Shown piece after piece: positions 33,001-46,190 of a DNA stretch of 64,000 bases. The notes under the pieces were generated by a model. That model was not told the origin of the DNA and did no database searches. It saw only the letters and a program-made list of their open reading frames with translations. Source of the stretch: Fasciolopsis buskii (Eukaryota > Platyhelminthes > Trematoda > Plagiorchiida > Fasciolidae); assembly GCA_008360955.1 (NCBI GenBank), contig LUCM01006187.1, positions 132,512 to 196,511 of the forward strand, given 5' to 3'. The first letter of the stretch is position 1. Every line of letters begins with the position of its first letter. The position numbers and the translations under genes are program-made.

Positions 33001-36000
33001 AAAACAACGGTGTACCGATTGTTTACTTGAGATTACACAGCTCCGACGCAAGACCTCGTGGCCATCCGCATAAAAATGAAATCATTCACTCGCTTTACTA
33101 CATGAAACCTTACGATTGCAATTTGCTTGCGCAACGAGATGGATTAAAGACCACGGAATTACCGTCATAATAAGATACGCCCTGTCCGTGATGGCTAGTG
33201 GGCTGTAAATAAGACCAGATAAACATGAATGTAGGATTACCATTTTGGTGTAGAAAGAGATAAAAATGAAGATGCATTCTGGCTTGAACTGAATTAGAGT
33301 TAAAAAATACAGCTGGTACAAATTTTTAAGACACCAGAGGAGCGCAGATTGCCAACGGGTGGCAGAACTTCGTTGAATAATAGCAGAAGGTCACTAACGA
33401 ACAGGTATGTTGAAACTGTGAAGTAGGAAATGACAGCTAACAGATGAGACGGGTGAGAAAATGCTCATTGGAATTGCAGGTAACTGAAAAGCATAAAACT
33501 GGCTAAGAGCACCAAAACATCGAACGCGGTCTGGGCCGGTATTTGGTAGGAACCCTAGGGGTTTTCTTTGGAGAAACCGGCAGTATTGCCTGTCCCGTAT
33601 ATGTAAAAAGTTTGTGCTCACGGATGTTTGATCAGGCGGAATGTGGTCTTATGCGTTCAATGGTGACTAAAGAAGTTGCAGATGTCATTCAATTTTTATG
33701 AAAACGAATGCTTGATCAAGTGAATGATCGGGACACTGAAGGGGTTATCTAGTGGCTAATGGGACGCTAGAAATTAAGTAGTTGAATAAGGATACGAGGA
33801 AAACTGATGCATTCATGAATATGTCTGAGTGACTGGGTTAGAGTTCTTTGAGGGATATTATGAATTTACTAACATAGAATCAAAGATGATTATTAATTTT
33901 GTTCAGTAGTCTAGTGGATTTTGCTTTGGCTATATTGGCGTTATGAGTAGCCGGATGAACCGAACCGGTTGGGGTCATTTGACGGATGGCATGAAAGTTT
34001 ATGGCACTTACCAACGGTTTAGGGTTGAAGAGAAGAATGACGACAAATTTGGAAAGTTTGGCTGCACAGCAAGAGCCGAGTAAACGGAAATCAGCGTGGG
34101 ATAGCGCAGTTTTAAATTACTTAATTGCAGATACAGCTGGAAGCTGGGTAGATTCTGAAAGATTTGTCTCGATCAAGAGTGGTTCCATTTAAGATGATGC
34201 AGGAGGGTAGGTCAGGATATCTCATCGAGGCATTCTTGACTTGCGTTACATTCTGCCAGGAGATGATATGACCTAATCCTAAGGGTGGCGTAGATTATTG
34301 GGAAGAATTTCGACCCGAAAGCTAGCTTCAATGTAGGCGTTGCAAAGGATGACGGTGGCTTTCTGAGGGATGTAGTGAGGTCCGTAAACAGTTGTATGCG
34401 GTTAAGCCTTTAAAGACTGAAAAAATAGCAAAAATTACAAAGCTGCATTCAGCTAGGTTCCGAAAATGGACGGTATCAAATTTTTAGGTGAATACACTAA
34501 CTGTCCGGTGTCACAGATCTTATTAACCGGGTATATTCTTTTATACTGAGACTTCCGGGTGTGTGATTTGAACAACATGCTGCTAATACCTTTAACCTAA
34601 ATTCTGAAGGACACAGGTGCGGGACAGGTTATCACGAAACCCTCAGATTGTTTACTTCAGGGTATAAATACGTCAACATATTGGACGTAGGACAAATCCA
34701 AAGCAACATTCACTGTCAAATGAAATAAGTATTGCTTGCGCCAATGTGTTGCAGAGATCTTTGTTCTGCTGTCAGCGAGGTTATGGTCATAGGAGTTACC
34801 TTTAATCTGGTGCATTCCAATGAATGGCGCTTTAAATACTGTTGGCCTTCTCCGTTCTTTAAATATCAGGAATAAACTAACAGCCATTTAATGGATGGCG
34901 GGTGGATTTTCTCAGGGCACGCCTACCGCGTTGATGCATCTCAGAAAGAATGTTCAGGGTTTATTTTTGTTACTAGTCACTTGCAGTTTGTCGTTCCTAA
35001 TGTTACTTATGCAAGCAGTTACGGTTCCAGCCTTCGCAGCTTGGGTGACGGTATATTTTCGGAAATTATACGTAGCGCAACAATCTATCTGCAATTCTGC
35101 AAATTCAGGGCTTACTCATTGTTCATTTAAAAACTCCATGTGGGAACATGGATACTGCGCATATGGACAGGTGCTTTTCCTCAGCGGCGATTTTCACTGC
35201 CTAAACCATGCAGCATGAATCAACCGATGATAACTTGATCTGAACTCAACACATTTGGAATGTACTTCAGGGGAGTAAACGTTTTAAGCCATATTACCGC
35301 CGTCGGCAAAAAAGAATGTGGTGAAATTTATGTTGACGTCATCAATATACGTGTGCATGTAAGGGCGTCTAACAGGTTTCAGTGTATTATTCCAGCAGCA
35401 ATCGTGCGGGATATAGAGCGGCAGTCCTGTATGTTACCATCAGATTCAAAAACCTAAATAATTTCCTGGTGAAACCATAATAACGTGGGTTTTATTTTTG
35501 AAGTTTTGTTCACAAAGTGATACGCGGTCAAGGGCTTTCGTCAACTCAAAAAGGGTGATCATCCGCTTCCACATTTTTATCATTTGCTGCCCGTTTTAAG
35601 AAGGAATCTTTGCAAGCGGTGTACTAGTTCATTTAAAGAATATTACGCCGTCCTGATTTGAAAACAGTAATTTAAAAGCAAATTTCTCAAACTGCTTTTC
35701 ACTAATATTTTCCCGACCCAACAACGACCCCGCCGTTGGCATTCAAGTGGGTAGAGTTTGTTGCAATTGTCTTCGTAAATAGAAACAACAACGTTTCCGT
35801 TGCATCAAAGAAAGCACAACGTTAGGCAACACAGGTTGACTTGATCCGAATGTATAATTGTAAGTTATAGCAGTGGAATTGTTTGATCCAGGGAAGCATG
35901 GACGATCTAGTCCAAATAATTCAAGCGAAATATCATTCCCTTGAAGAAGGACATTCGGTGGTAATACATGAGATACTAAAACGATACCCGAGTTAATGGT

Positions 36001-38639
36001 GGATCATTCATGACTGACAAGAAAAACATCAGTTTATCAACTGGAAGGTTATTTGACAAAGTCGGGTGGGCTTGTGGTTGCGATAAAATTAATGAGAAAC
36101 AGTGTGGGACCTGCCAGCTGTCATTATTTTGGATGAAATGGCCGCCCAGTCGTCGAGCCGTAGTGCCTCAGGCTCACCACTTCTGAAGAAGAATCGGAAA
36201 TTCGCTCAAATTTTGCCTTGAAACGATTTAACCGCAGAACCAAAACTGAATTCGTTTCCTTGGCTTTCGACGTTTGGCATCGACGGCTCCATTTCGGCAC
36301 TACTTAAGGTGTTCAGCGTATTTGGACGGGTAGCATATGAACGGTTCCACTTACAGATCTGCTGGTAAGGATAATCCATTCCATCCTTAGCCGAAGAAAA
36401 ACACCCGAATATAGACAATTCCAGGAGAAGTCAATGGACGGCGCGGACAGTCGCTTCGGAGGAATAGGGAATAAGGATGCTATATAAAGTATATATTGAG
36501 GCTCGTTTCTACCGGGTGACTCACCCGATTTGGATGTGGGTGCAGTGGTACTGTGGGTAATTTAGCAATTATTGTTCCGAGAACCATTTGAATGCAGCAG
36601 GGCACATCTGGGGAACGCCTTAGGATGGGGGAAAATGGGTCAGAAGTTCCCGGAGCTCGGAAAAAAATATCAGGGACGACGCTCAGTGTTTCAGCTCCGG
36701 GAAGGAAGTGCGGCCGACCGTAATTGGGAATAGCGTGCAAAGCTAATCAGGATATTTTGGCAGCCAGTTTTAAAAGTGAGCCCAAATAAATCTAAAATTT
36801 GCGAAAACTAAGTCAATTTCCGAATGATTTCTGAGAGGCAGGCTCTGGGCAGGCAAAACGACATCTTATCTGTGATCTGTCTTTTCCAGATGCCATGGTA
36901 AAGCTATGTTTGCCTCTGTATTATGTACGTAGGCGTGACAATGTTTAATTTCCTCGAGGTAGTCGGGCCACGCGATATGTGCGATTATGGAATACAATGA
37001 TATAATCGGATAGACGCTGACGCACAACGCTGGAAAATTGAGCACGGCAAACATTGACATAAAAGGAAGTCACAAGAATCGTATCATTGAGTTGAGCAGT
37101 TACTAGATGTGAGCTCCAGATTGTTTCCAAGGTCAGCTCACCGGTCAGTGGAGTATCTTTTAGGCCGACAGGTCTGCTGCATGCAGCTAAATAGTTACCC
37201 CTAAATGGGTGAGCATCAAGATCATGGGCGAAAGAAACAAGGTGTCAAATCACCACAGCTTGATTAAGGACAACCCGCAAAATATAAACTAGGTGAGATC
37301 AAATGGCGAATTGAAAGGGGAATGAATGATGGTACAGAAAACAAACAAGAGATGAAAAACTGCGCTACGCCATCCCTCGTAGTGAGTTACCAGCGTAGAG
37401 TTTTTATTGTTTTGTTATTATAACATCATTCGCCGAAGTAGAATCATTTTCCTAAACATAAAACTTGACTTGATTTTTCTGTGCGTTGAAATTTTTTAAC
37501 TGATCAATATCTAATCATTTTGCCAATTTTTGTCTAAGCCTGCGCAGTCACATTTCCAGCTCTTACCTGACCTTACCGCATACGCTTTTATACTATACAG
37601 CACAAATTCAATCGGCCTGCTTAGTTATCTTAAGATTAGATTCATATATATACCTGTCTATACATTTCTGTATCCAAACGATTCCATATCTCTCAACATC
37701 ACCCTGCTGTTCAGACGTATACTGTAACTCAGGGTGTTCTGCTCTACGTCACACTATCGTATATTATTTATTTTAGCGGGGCATAGTACTCGGGCACTAT
37801 CGTCCTGTTGCTGTACCTTCAGTCCCATTTTGTTGCGATGAAATAGAGATTGCTGTTAATTTGCATGGTCCACCAACGCAAACTGCTGACATTACTGCAG
37901 GTCTGTCTAGAAATCGAGGCTAAATAATTTGATTCACAACGCTTGCAATTCTTCAAGTGAACAAGTCCTCCCAATTACACAAATCTACTTCTGGAGCTGC
38001 AAGCCCGTGGCTAACATGCCCAGTACGTTGACACTAAATCACTACAAAGGGACCCGCACCTGGACCTCTGTTTCGGCTGCCGCTTCTCCCGTCTACCGCA
38101 AACAACGTCCCCAATTTTCCTTACGGCAACGGCGGCTAACTGCATAACTTTAACTGCCGTCAGCTATGTCCCCAAATGCAGAAAAAAGGAGCGAGGAGTC
38201 CCGTTCTTTTACTCCTTTGGTTTACCGGCGTCAGGTATATTATTCAAAGCATACCTCATTTACCGTCACCCTCCTCAATGCGGACGATGCTTCCTTTCTC
38301 CATATATTCACATAATGATTTGCCACAACCCATCTTCAGTTTCTCCGTCCCCGAGAATTGCCAAAAGGGTTTAACTGTTTTTGACCGCATGATCCACGGC
38401 AAAATGACCGACGTTCGTTTTCGCTGCCATTTTAATACTAAGTATTTATCGACCATAAGTTTCCCCACCCCCAGTTGTTTTGGTCTGTTTTGAAGATTTT
38501 AACCCTACACTCATTGCATTTAAAGACTTTCCTCGTGGCGGTTCCAGATTTAGTTACATCGCAGGACCATATGGCGAGATGCCCGATCCTCCAGGTTCTT
38601 GCACCAAGATTTGAATGAATCTGACGATGCTTCGACAAC
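30026..38639. other. 8.6 kb with no recognised gene
   Basis: I find no element or exon here that I can defend. There is a pyrimidine-rich tract at about 31070-31560 and short alternating-purine runs near 31640-31670. The 132-codon minus-strand frame at 31919-32317 and overlapping + frames at 34891-35218 have no motif. From about 37900 to 38640 the base composition becomes C-rich on the + strand, which may be the untranslated 3' part of the LINE that starts at 38640. Confidence 0.35.
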
Positions 38640-41330
38640 AAGGGAGTGGAAAAGCGTATTCAGTTTCTATATCAGAGGAAACAATTAGTGAGATGCCTTC
38701 CTCTCAACAGTATCCTCAACCCCACATTTCCCAACCTGTGCCCTCCATACACAGTTGGCCATGCCCTGTCTAATCTCTCTTTGAATTCGCGAACTGATTC
38801 CACCTCGACCCGGTGGTTGTGTGTTCTCGCACAGTTGTTTTCCCGTTCCCTCAAAGTGCATTGTCCCACTTTATCTGTAATAAGGCTCCACGGTGACCCC
38901 GCAACTCGACCAGACCATGAATGAACTTGAAAGCTTGTATTAAGTCACCCCTTTACCTACGTCTTTCCAGGGAGTACAAACCGAGCGACCTCAGCCTCCG
39001 CTCATATCCCATGTGCCTCAAATGCCGAAACCGCCGTGTAAAACACGCTGAACCTGCCCCAGCAATCTACTACCTCTTACCAAATATGGTCTCCATACCT
39101 GGACACAGTATTCCAAGTGCGGTAGGAAAAATGCCGTGAACAGCGGCGGATGAACGCGGGGCCCTCTAGATCCTACGGTCTTCTTAAGTTGGCGTAGGGC
39201 ACACCATGCCATCTTGACCTCCACCTGGCATTGCAGACTGCGTTTGAAGTCCGCACTCACGACTATCCCGAGGTCTCTTGCTTGCTGAGTTTGCTTCATC
39301 GCGACCTGATGCCTAGGTAGATCCATGTGGTGAGGGGAATTTGATTCTACATCCATGAGCCGTTGACATTTGTCCAAGTTCAACTGAAGATCACAGCTCA
39401 CCCACCACTGTAAACCTTATCCATATCCCTCTGGATAGCCTCACTGTTTGCTGTTCCTAATAGTTTAATATCATCAGCAAACAGGAGACACGGATTTTTC
39501 AATCAACTATCCATGTCGTTGACATACTTAAGAAAGTGCAGTGACCCTAAGACAGTCTCCTGAAGCACCCCGTCATATAGCAATCCTCTGTGCAACGAAC
39601 ACGCGTCAACCCTCACCCTGAAAGATCTACTCTTCAGACTTTGTGTTATCCAGTTATTCACCTTAGCATCCACCCCGAAAGCCTTCACTCTCTGGTCGGG
39701 AAACCTGCAGTTCACGGAAAAAGGGCCTTCTCAAAGTCCAGATAGCGGATTTCCACCCTTTTGCCCTTATGAAATCTACCTGTTACTTCGTTCAATAAGC
39801 TTATCAGATCAGTCGGATAGGAACGTTCGTGCTAAAAATTCAAGCTGCTTTATCATCAATAACCTGTTAGCCTCTAAGCGACCGACTATCTTGTCGCAAC
39901 TCATACTTTTGAGAGTTTTCAGCATGATGGATATCATTTTCACTGTTCTATGGCTGTCACATTTGTGTCTGTTCCCGCCATTTTGCACTGGTGTGATTGT
40001 CGTCGTCAACCCGTACGTGGAGATCCGTTCTTCGGTCGGCTATGCATTAAAGAGCTAAGTGGAAGGTTTCCACCAGAACCTCCACCAAAGGCTTCAATGT
40101 CGCTGAGTGGATCCCATCAGGCCCTGCCGCTTTCGACGCGTCCATTTCTTCAGGCTGTCCCACACTTTTTCCTCGGTGATCGCTTCATCCTGCATCTCCA
40201 ACAAAAGGATGAGGAAACCAAGTTTTATGCCCTGTGTCCCTTGATCCCGCCTGTATATGCCTGGAACAATCTCTCCTGACTGTCAGCTGAGCTGATCCCG
40301 TTGTGGTTTTTGCACCACCTAAGGCCTTTCGCAAAGCAGACTTAAATTGCACTTAATTGTGATAGGCTTTGGGTTTGCTTTTGGGAGCATCAGCGATCCG
40401 CTCCTCGTAGGCACTTCGGCACTGTCGTGGGATGCGAGACATTTTCTTTTACTCTGCTATGTACCTCGGGTAATCTGTTTGGCTCTGTGTGTCTGCAGCG
40501 GTACATGGATTTGTTCTTCCGAATAGTTTGTTTACCCGAATTTTGACCGCCCATGGCGGACGCCATTTGCGCTTTGCCCAAGCACGCTTCGCTCGCACGC
40601 TCCTGTTTAAAATATTCTTAGCTTTCCACCACTTCCGCCTGTCTTCTCGTCGTACCATTCGAGAGTTAGAGTTGGGAGTATTGCAATCGTGCCGAGTTGA
40701 GTAAGAGTGACGCACAAGTGGCCACAAATGTTAGGAGCACGCAAACGTAAACGAGTTGTGCATTATTACAATCGGTTCTACATGTCCTTGCAACTCATGA
40801 AGGCTCAGTGTTTCCACTTTTTCGCTCTCGTGATCCTACTCCTGCGCCACGGCGTTATCCCCCTTCGCTTGATTCTGTGGAGGGGTGCAACTGAGTCCTT
40901 TAGTACCAGCACGTTGCTCCTTATTGCCTCCCACCAATGATCCATGAATTTTCTAACTCTGTATGCTTCCTACCGAGTCTGTAGACCCAGGTCCATCAGT
41001 CTACATTTATCCATTTCTAAGAAAATCCTGCCATATCTATCGGGGCCACCAGTCCCTGCAGGTTCAGTCGCATGCGGACCAAGGCGTGGCTTCATACTTT
41101 TTAGCCTTTAGCATCAGGGTCCCGCCCCCTATTCTCCCATCTACTCTATCCAATATAAAAAGTGAATAATCCCGAGCCATTAAACTATTATCACCCTCCC
41201 TCGGCCGCAACCAGGTCTCAGAGGTAGCCAGCACATCTACATCCAGAGTCCTGAATCCTAGTTCCGGCCACTTATTACCAACACTAGCAGCATTTGTGTA
41301 AGCCACCGTTGCAACAATCCCCTCTGTCCT
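38640..41330 (-). mobile_element. CR1-like LINE, endonuclease and reverse transcriptase, decayed
   Basis: On the minus strand the element starts with the endonuclease N-terminus (41306-41064: DVLATSETWLRPREGD, then DYSLFILDRVDGRIGGG). The middle of the endonuclease is too decayed to place. RT follows: DASKAAGPDGIHSATLKPLVE near 40145-40080, LKTLKSMSCDKIVGRLEANR near 39925-39870, and RYLDFEKAF near 39750-39725. Then come LLYDGVLQETVLGSL and the intact LFADDIK box at 39487-39467, and a thumb region ARDLGIVVSADFKRSLQC with FLPHLEYCVQVW (39401-39018). The C-terminal end (SVREFKERLDRAWP) is near 38790-38760. Stops and shifts make it non-functional, although the catalytic Asp pair survives. Confidence 0.85.
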
Positions 41331-43639
41331 TTTGTCCGCAGCACGGACGGGGGTCTCCCATGTTCAAAACTTACTCCCGAGGCTCTTGATCGTATTTTGT
41401 ATGATAGACGAGATCCTCAATTTCGCCCCCGCCAATCAAGCTGCAAGATGAGATTGCCGCAGCCGTGCTGCCTGCTCGATATTCATCGGCCAAAGTGATA
41501 GATCTGGTCGTCAACGACACCAAAGAGATTAAGAGGGTTCGAAGAGGGAACCCCGCATTTATTTAAGATAGATTAAATTTGAGGTTTGAATGATGCCGTT
41601 GTCGAGAAAGGCCGCATTTTGGCCCTAATGGGTGTTGGCGTAGTTCATTCCCGACGTCGGTGAGCTCAGTGTCAAGGAAGACATCGTAGCAAGACATCTT
41701 GACGACGCCATCGTGGGCGTTTTTGAGGTGGTCTGAATCCATGTCAGGTCTCGTCGAATAACATGTCAACTAAAGTCCGGTTCTACGCCGACTGACAAAT
41801 CCGGACGAGTAGGGAACTTGACGGTGGTTTTGCCATTGATTTCAATCCCGATGACCCACCTGAAACATCAGAAGCGAAGAATGTGGCAGAATCCAGTGAA
41901 TTCTTTCGGCACTGATTAGCAATCCGAGAGGAAATAATTCCAGACCATACATTACCAACGGAACACCTCAGAGAGTGCACAGTTTAGCATTGAGGACGCC
42001 AAAATTTTAAGATTATTCGATGACTGTTAAGGGTTAACAGAAGCAGAACGTACAAAAGACAGTAGTCAAAGCATGGAGCAGCATGCGTCTGATGCAAACA
42101 AGAAAGAAGCCTCGACACGGGTAGTACTAAATGAAGCATAGAAGTCCATATAAAATTATCTAAGAAAAATTTGCAGCATACGAGACGGTTTCATGGGAAC
42201 CATGCAGGATTGGAAAGAAGATCGAGTAAACCTACATATATAAGTATATATATAAACGTGCATAAGAATTAGGAAGTCGCACTTATGTGCCCCAAGGTGT
42301 ACTTGCATATTAGATTGTTTAGGTTAATGCGAGGGAAGGAATTATAGAGGGGCTAGATTGCTCACACGTAGCTCACCGGGGAACAAATGAAGTGGAGGGT
42401 GCTAACAAAAGGTAATTGAGAGGTGGACGGAAGAAGAGGTCTGTAATGAACATTGAAAATTTACAGGGTATTACTAAGATGACTAGGCAGGCGCTACACT
42501 ATCTTGTCAAGGTAGAGGTATGGACAAAATGAGTTTTAGTTTCAATCCCAAAAACATGAGGAAAAACGGCTTACTGCTCAGGGTGAGCGACTAAAACGTG
42601 AAGACAGTTTGTGACAATTTGCAGCAACATTTCAGTCATGAAAGCTTGAGCCCGGCTCTCGCTCGGTTCCTTCTCCCTCACTCAAAAAGCTTGCTGAAAA
42701 ACCTGACAGTAGCACAGCGATGGTTATTAATATGAGATGGGTTTGGTCTGTGACTTAAAAGATCGGATGCAAATAAATTCAGGGGAAAGAATTATTATCC
42801 TGGCAAGAGAAAACTTCTGTGCCATATTTTAGGATAAATTCTCCAAAATACTCAATGCCAAGCCGTATATTTGCCAGTTGGAACCTGCTGAGGACACAAA
42901 CATTGAGAGAGTTGAGTTGATCTTTTTGGAGTGGACCCGACGAAAATAATACGGGAATCATAGTGTTAGAAAAGAAAACCATTACAGTCGATGAAAGCGT
43001 TTAAGGTTTGTTTCGCGCCAATTTACCCCACTTCAGAGATTTAGGAGACGGACGGCTTGTGCAGTATACGTGGTCGAAGGTTTACATGGATCACAGTAAA
43101 TTGTTTGAAGTTGCAAACACTTATCATTCGCTGTGTGGAAGAGCGAGCGGAAGAGTATAAAAGTGGGATCAAAACTTTTAGTTGCTCTAATTTGACAAGC
43201 AAACCCATTAATTTACTGAAGGGTGTGAAGACCGATTGGTTAGAAACTAGCAGACGAAAGGCGAATACATCAGCATACTTGGAAAGTTGTTTAAGTGGAC
43301 CAGTAGAAAATGCTCGATTTATGCAGTGAAAACGTTAGACGAAAGAACGGCTCTTTGCAAAACGCCGTTAGATAGCTGACTAGAAACTAGACATCCAGGT
43401 TTCATCCGCTGGGTCCTGCTTGAAAGATATCTTTTTAAATAACAATAAGTGTACAAACATTCAATATATTGAAGCTTATGAAAAAAGAGCGAACGCTAAA
43501 CCGGGAAGAAGGCTGACCAATAGCTTGTGAGCACAAGGTGGAATGTTCTCAAAGAGCTGTTTAAACGTCTGGAGAGAAATTGACCGACTGAGCTGACTGT
43601 CCTTCAAGTGCATGTTTTACATTTCAAGTAAATGTGGCT
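41331..43639. other. no recognised gene
   Basis: A short TA-rich run occurs at about 42232-42258. Open frames at 42779-42982 (minus) and 43057-43329 (plus) show no motif. The last part could hold 5' sequence of the next LINE. Confidence 0.35.
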
Positions 43640-46190
43640 CACTGGGGCTAATAAAAGTGGAATTCAAACGAAGGAGGCTGCTATCATTCCACATCAGAAA
43701 ATCTAAACCAGTACGCTGTGCCAGGATACCATGCTAAACACCATCCAAAATGCTTTTTGGGTTAGAACTGAAATGGGCGATGGAAGCCCCTTTGTTGAAT
43801 GCGCCTTCCGCCCCATGGCTCTTGCCAGAAAGAATTTTTGATGACAACCAAACTACTGACTTCTGCTTCTGATTTAACAGGTCCCAAAAATGCTCGCTGG
43901 AAATTCCAATGCGCCCGTCATATTCTGGTCCATGCTATCCGCTCCAAATTGCTTGCTCGCTTTCCTTGAAAGCATTCATCATGGCTTAAGAACCCAAGAC
44001 ATCACTAATCCAACAAGGAACCGCAATGTTCTTGACTTGATATTTACGATAGACCTAACGCATGTTCAAACGTCCACTGAAGCTAGTTTCCTGGATGTTA
44101 TCTGCCTGTTAGTTTTTCATTTACATTGCCCTTCCTGAATAAGCAACCCTCATCAGACCCAAGGCTGTACTTTAGAGCCGACTGGAGTCGTCGACCTACC
44201 CTAGTTTGTAATTCGAACCGAGACTCACTTTTTTATATCAGTAGAAATACAACCGGCTGCTGATCGTTTATACCCCAACTTGCACAAGTGCCTTGAGGCT
44301 GTTAATCGGCCCCACACTCTAGGCATGCCGCCCAAAAGAACTTATTGTGACCGAACAAACTGTAAGCCCGCTAAACTCCAGGAGCCTTTTTGAATACCGG
44401 AGATTTTTGTTTTTCTTCGAATAAATCGATTTACTAAAACGGTGCTTGACCAGAGAAGCAAGGAGCAGGAGCTGCAAGCTCTAAGCCAGCCGAACCCTGA
44501 CGCAACATTGGCAAAGCTGCTTAAACACAGAACCAATTATGGGTCCTCGGCTGCTCGAGTCCCGAATATCATTCAAAACGACATTTGTGTAAACAACCCA
44601 CAAGAGACTGCAGATTCTTTTACTGAATTCTTTGCATCTGCTCTGGTAAACGACAACGATCACTCTACCCCATGCCAGCCTCACCTGACTACAGAGTCGC
44701 ACTCAAAAGTTGTATTTCCCAAAGAACGTAGCCCAGCTGTTGGTAAAAACCAAAGTTGGCTACCACTCTGCACCTGATTCATTACCTCTGGTTGCCTTCG
44801 CAATAGGTGGGAACGATGTACCAATTTTGTTGGCAAACAGCTTCAACTCGTCCATTAAGTGCTGCCCCTTACCGTCACAGAGGAAAACCGCTCCGATTAT
44901 AACCGTGTACAGACGGGGCAAAATCTGTGACCCGGAAACTACCGCCAAATAAACCACGCCCATATAGTCTCTAGAATTATGGAACGTCTGATAAAGAATA
45001 TGCTTATGGCCTTTTTTTCTGGAACATGAACTTAATAACAGAGGACAACATGGATTCATTCGCTAAAAACCCTGCGCTACTTGCGCGACTTACTACCTGA
45101 ACGATATCAGAAAGGCCATTAGCACTGAAAGGTCATTTATAGTAATCTTTCTAGAAAGCGAAAGATTTAGACAGTGTCCCACGCTAGGTTGATAAATAAA
45201 TTCGCATCCTGCGGCATTCTTCATCGAATCCTGTCACTATTTTCGTCCTATCTGTCATGTAGGAACCAGTTAGTTCAAGTAAACGGCTTCATACCTGAAC
45301 CTGAATCAATGCCCAACGATGTTATTCCAGGCAACTTTATGGTCCCTCTGCTCTTCCTGTCATAATTTCCGTATCTTTATTCGAAACGGTACTCCGTTTC
45401 TCCTCGCAGACGATATTAAAATTGTTTACACCCTTGACCCTGAAGCTTTAGAGTCTACCAATAGTGACATATCCTAAGGCTTCCTGTGTAAACGAATGGG
45501 TAATAGAACTCTGCTGAAAAAAGTACAATGTGGTGTAAATGCGCTATACCCCAGGAGAAATCAAGCGTGGTAACAAAATCAACCCCGTTAACTGTGAAGT
45601 TTTCCGACCTGGGCCTAAGTTATTCTTGCACCTTAAACTTCTCTGAGCATGATCTCACACAATTTGCGTAAACAAATAAATTCGTGAGTTGTTACACAGA
45701 ACTGTGAAGTTGAAAGAAGGCAAACTACAGCATTTTAGAACCCATGTCAGACCCATTCTGTAGTATTGCTTTCCAGTCTGCTCTAACATGAGGCAACGCA
45801 ACGTAGTAGCGGTTAAAAACGTCCAGCGCGCACTAACAAAGCAGATAATTGGCTACTCTGCAAGCCTAAATTACGTGGAACGCTGCGGGTCACTAAATAT
45901 TAATCCCATGTGGCTTAGGCGGACCTGGTGCTTTTTGACCCTGTAACTACAGAGGATAGCTGCATCTCCGCACCTCGTGTTGGAAACCCACTCCGTTATT
46001 CTCTTCGAAATGCAGATCCCTTCATTACCCTCTCAGTTCAGAAAACATTCGTTAGAGCCACTTTTATTATTAAAAATTTGTCATTATAAAACAAACTTCT
46101 CCAACAGTTGTGTATTTTACCACCGTCATCTATTGCATTCAAAAACGAGGTAGGTACAGTAGTTACTGTGCTCTGTCTCATTAATCTGTA
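43640..46190 (+). mobile_element. CR1/Jockey-type LINE of a second kind, decayed
   Basis: The endonuclease end is visible in ORF 43890-44138 (SIHHGLRTQDITNPTRNRNV-LDLIFT). A linker and RT N-terminus follow at 44442-44950 (LLKHRTNYGSSAARVPNI, ETADSFTEFFASALV, then KVGYHSAPDSLPLV). RT continues with ELNNRGQHGFIR near 45040, DSVSHARLINKFASCGI near 45170, and the LLADDIKIVYTLDPEALEST box at about 45400. The C-terminal region is well preserved in frame (RTHVRPILEYC, then VKNVQRALTKQIIGYSASLN and ERCGSLNINPMWLRRT, 45735-45930). Many stops occur. The sequence differs from the LINEs at 21.5, 38.6 and 52.1 kb, so it is a separate lineage. Confidence 0.85.
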
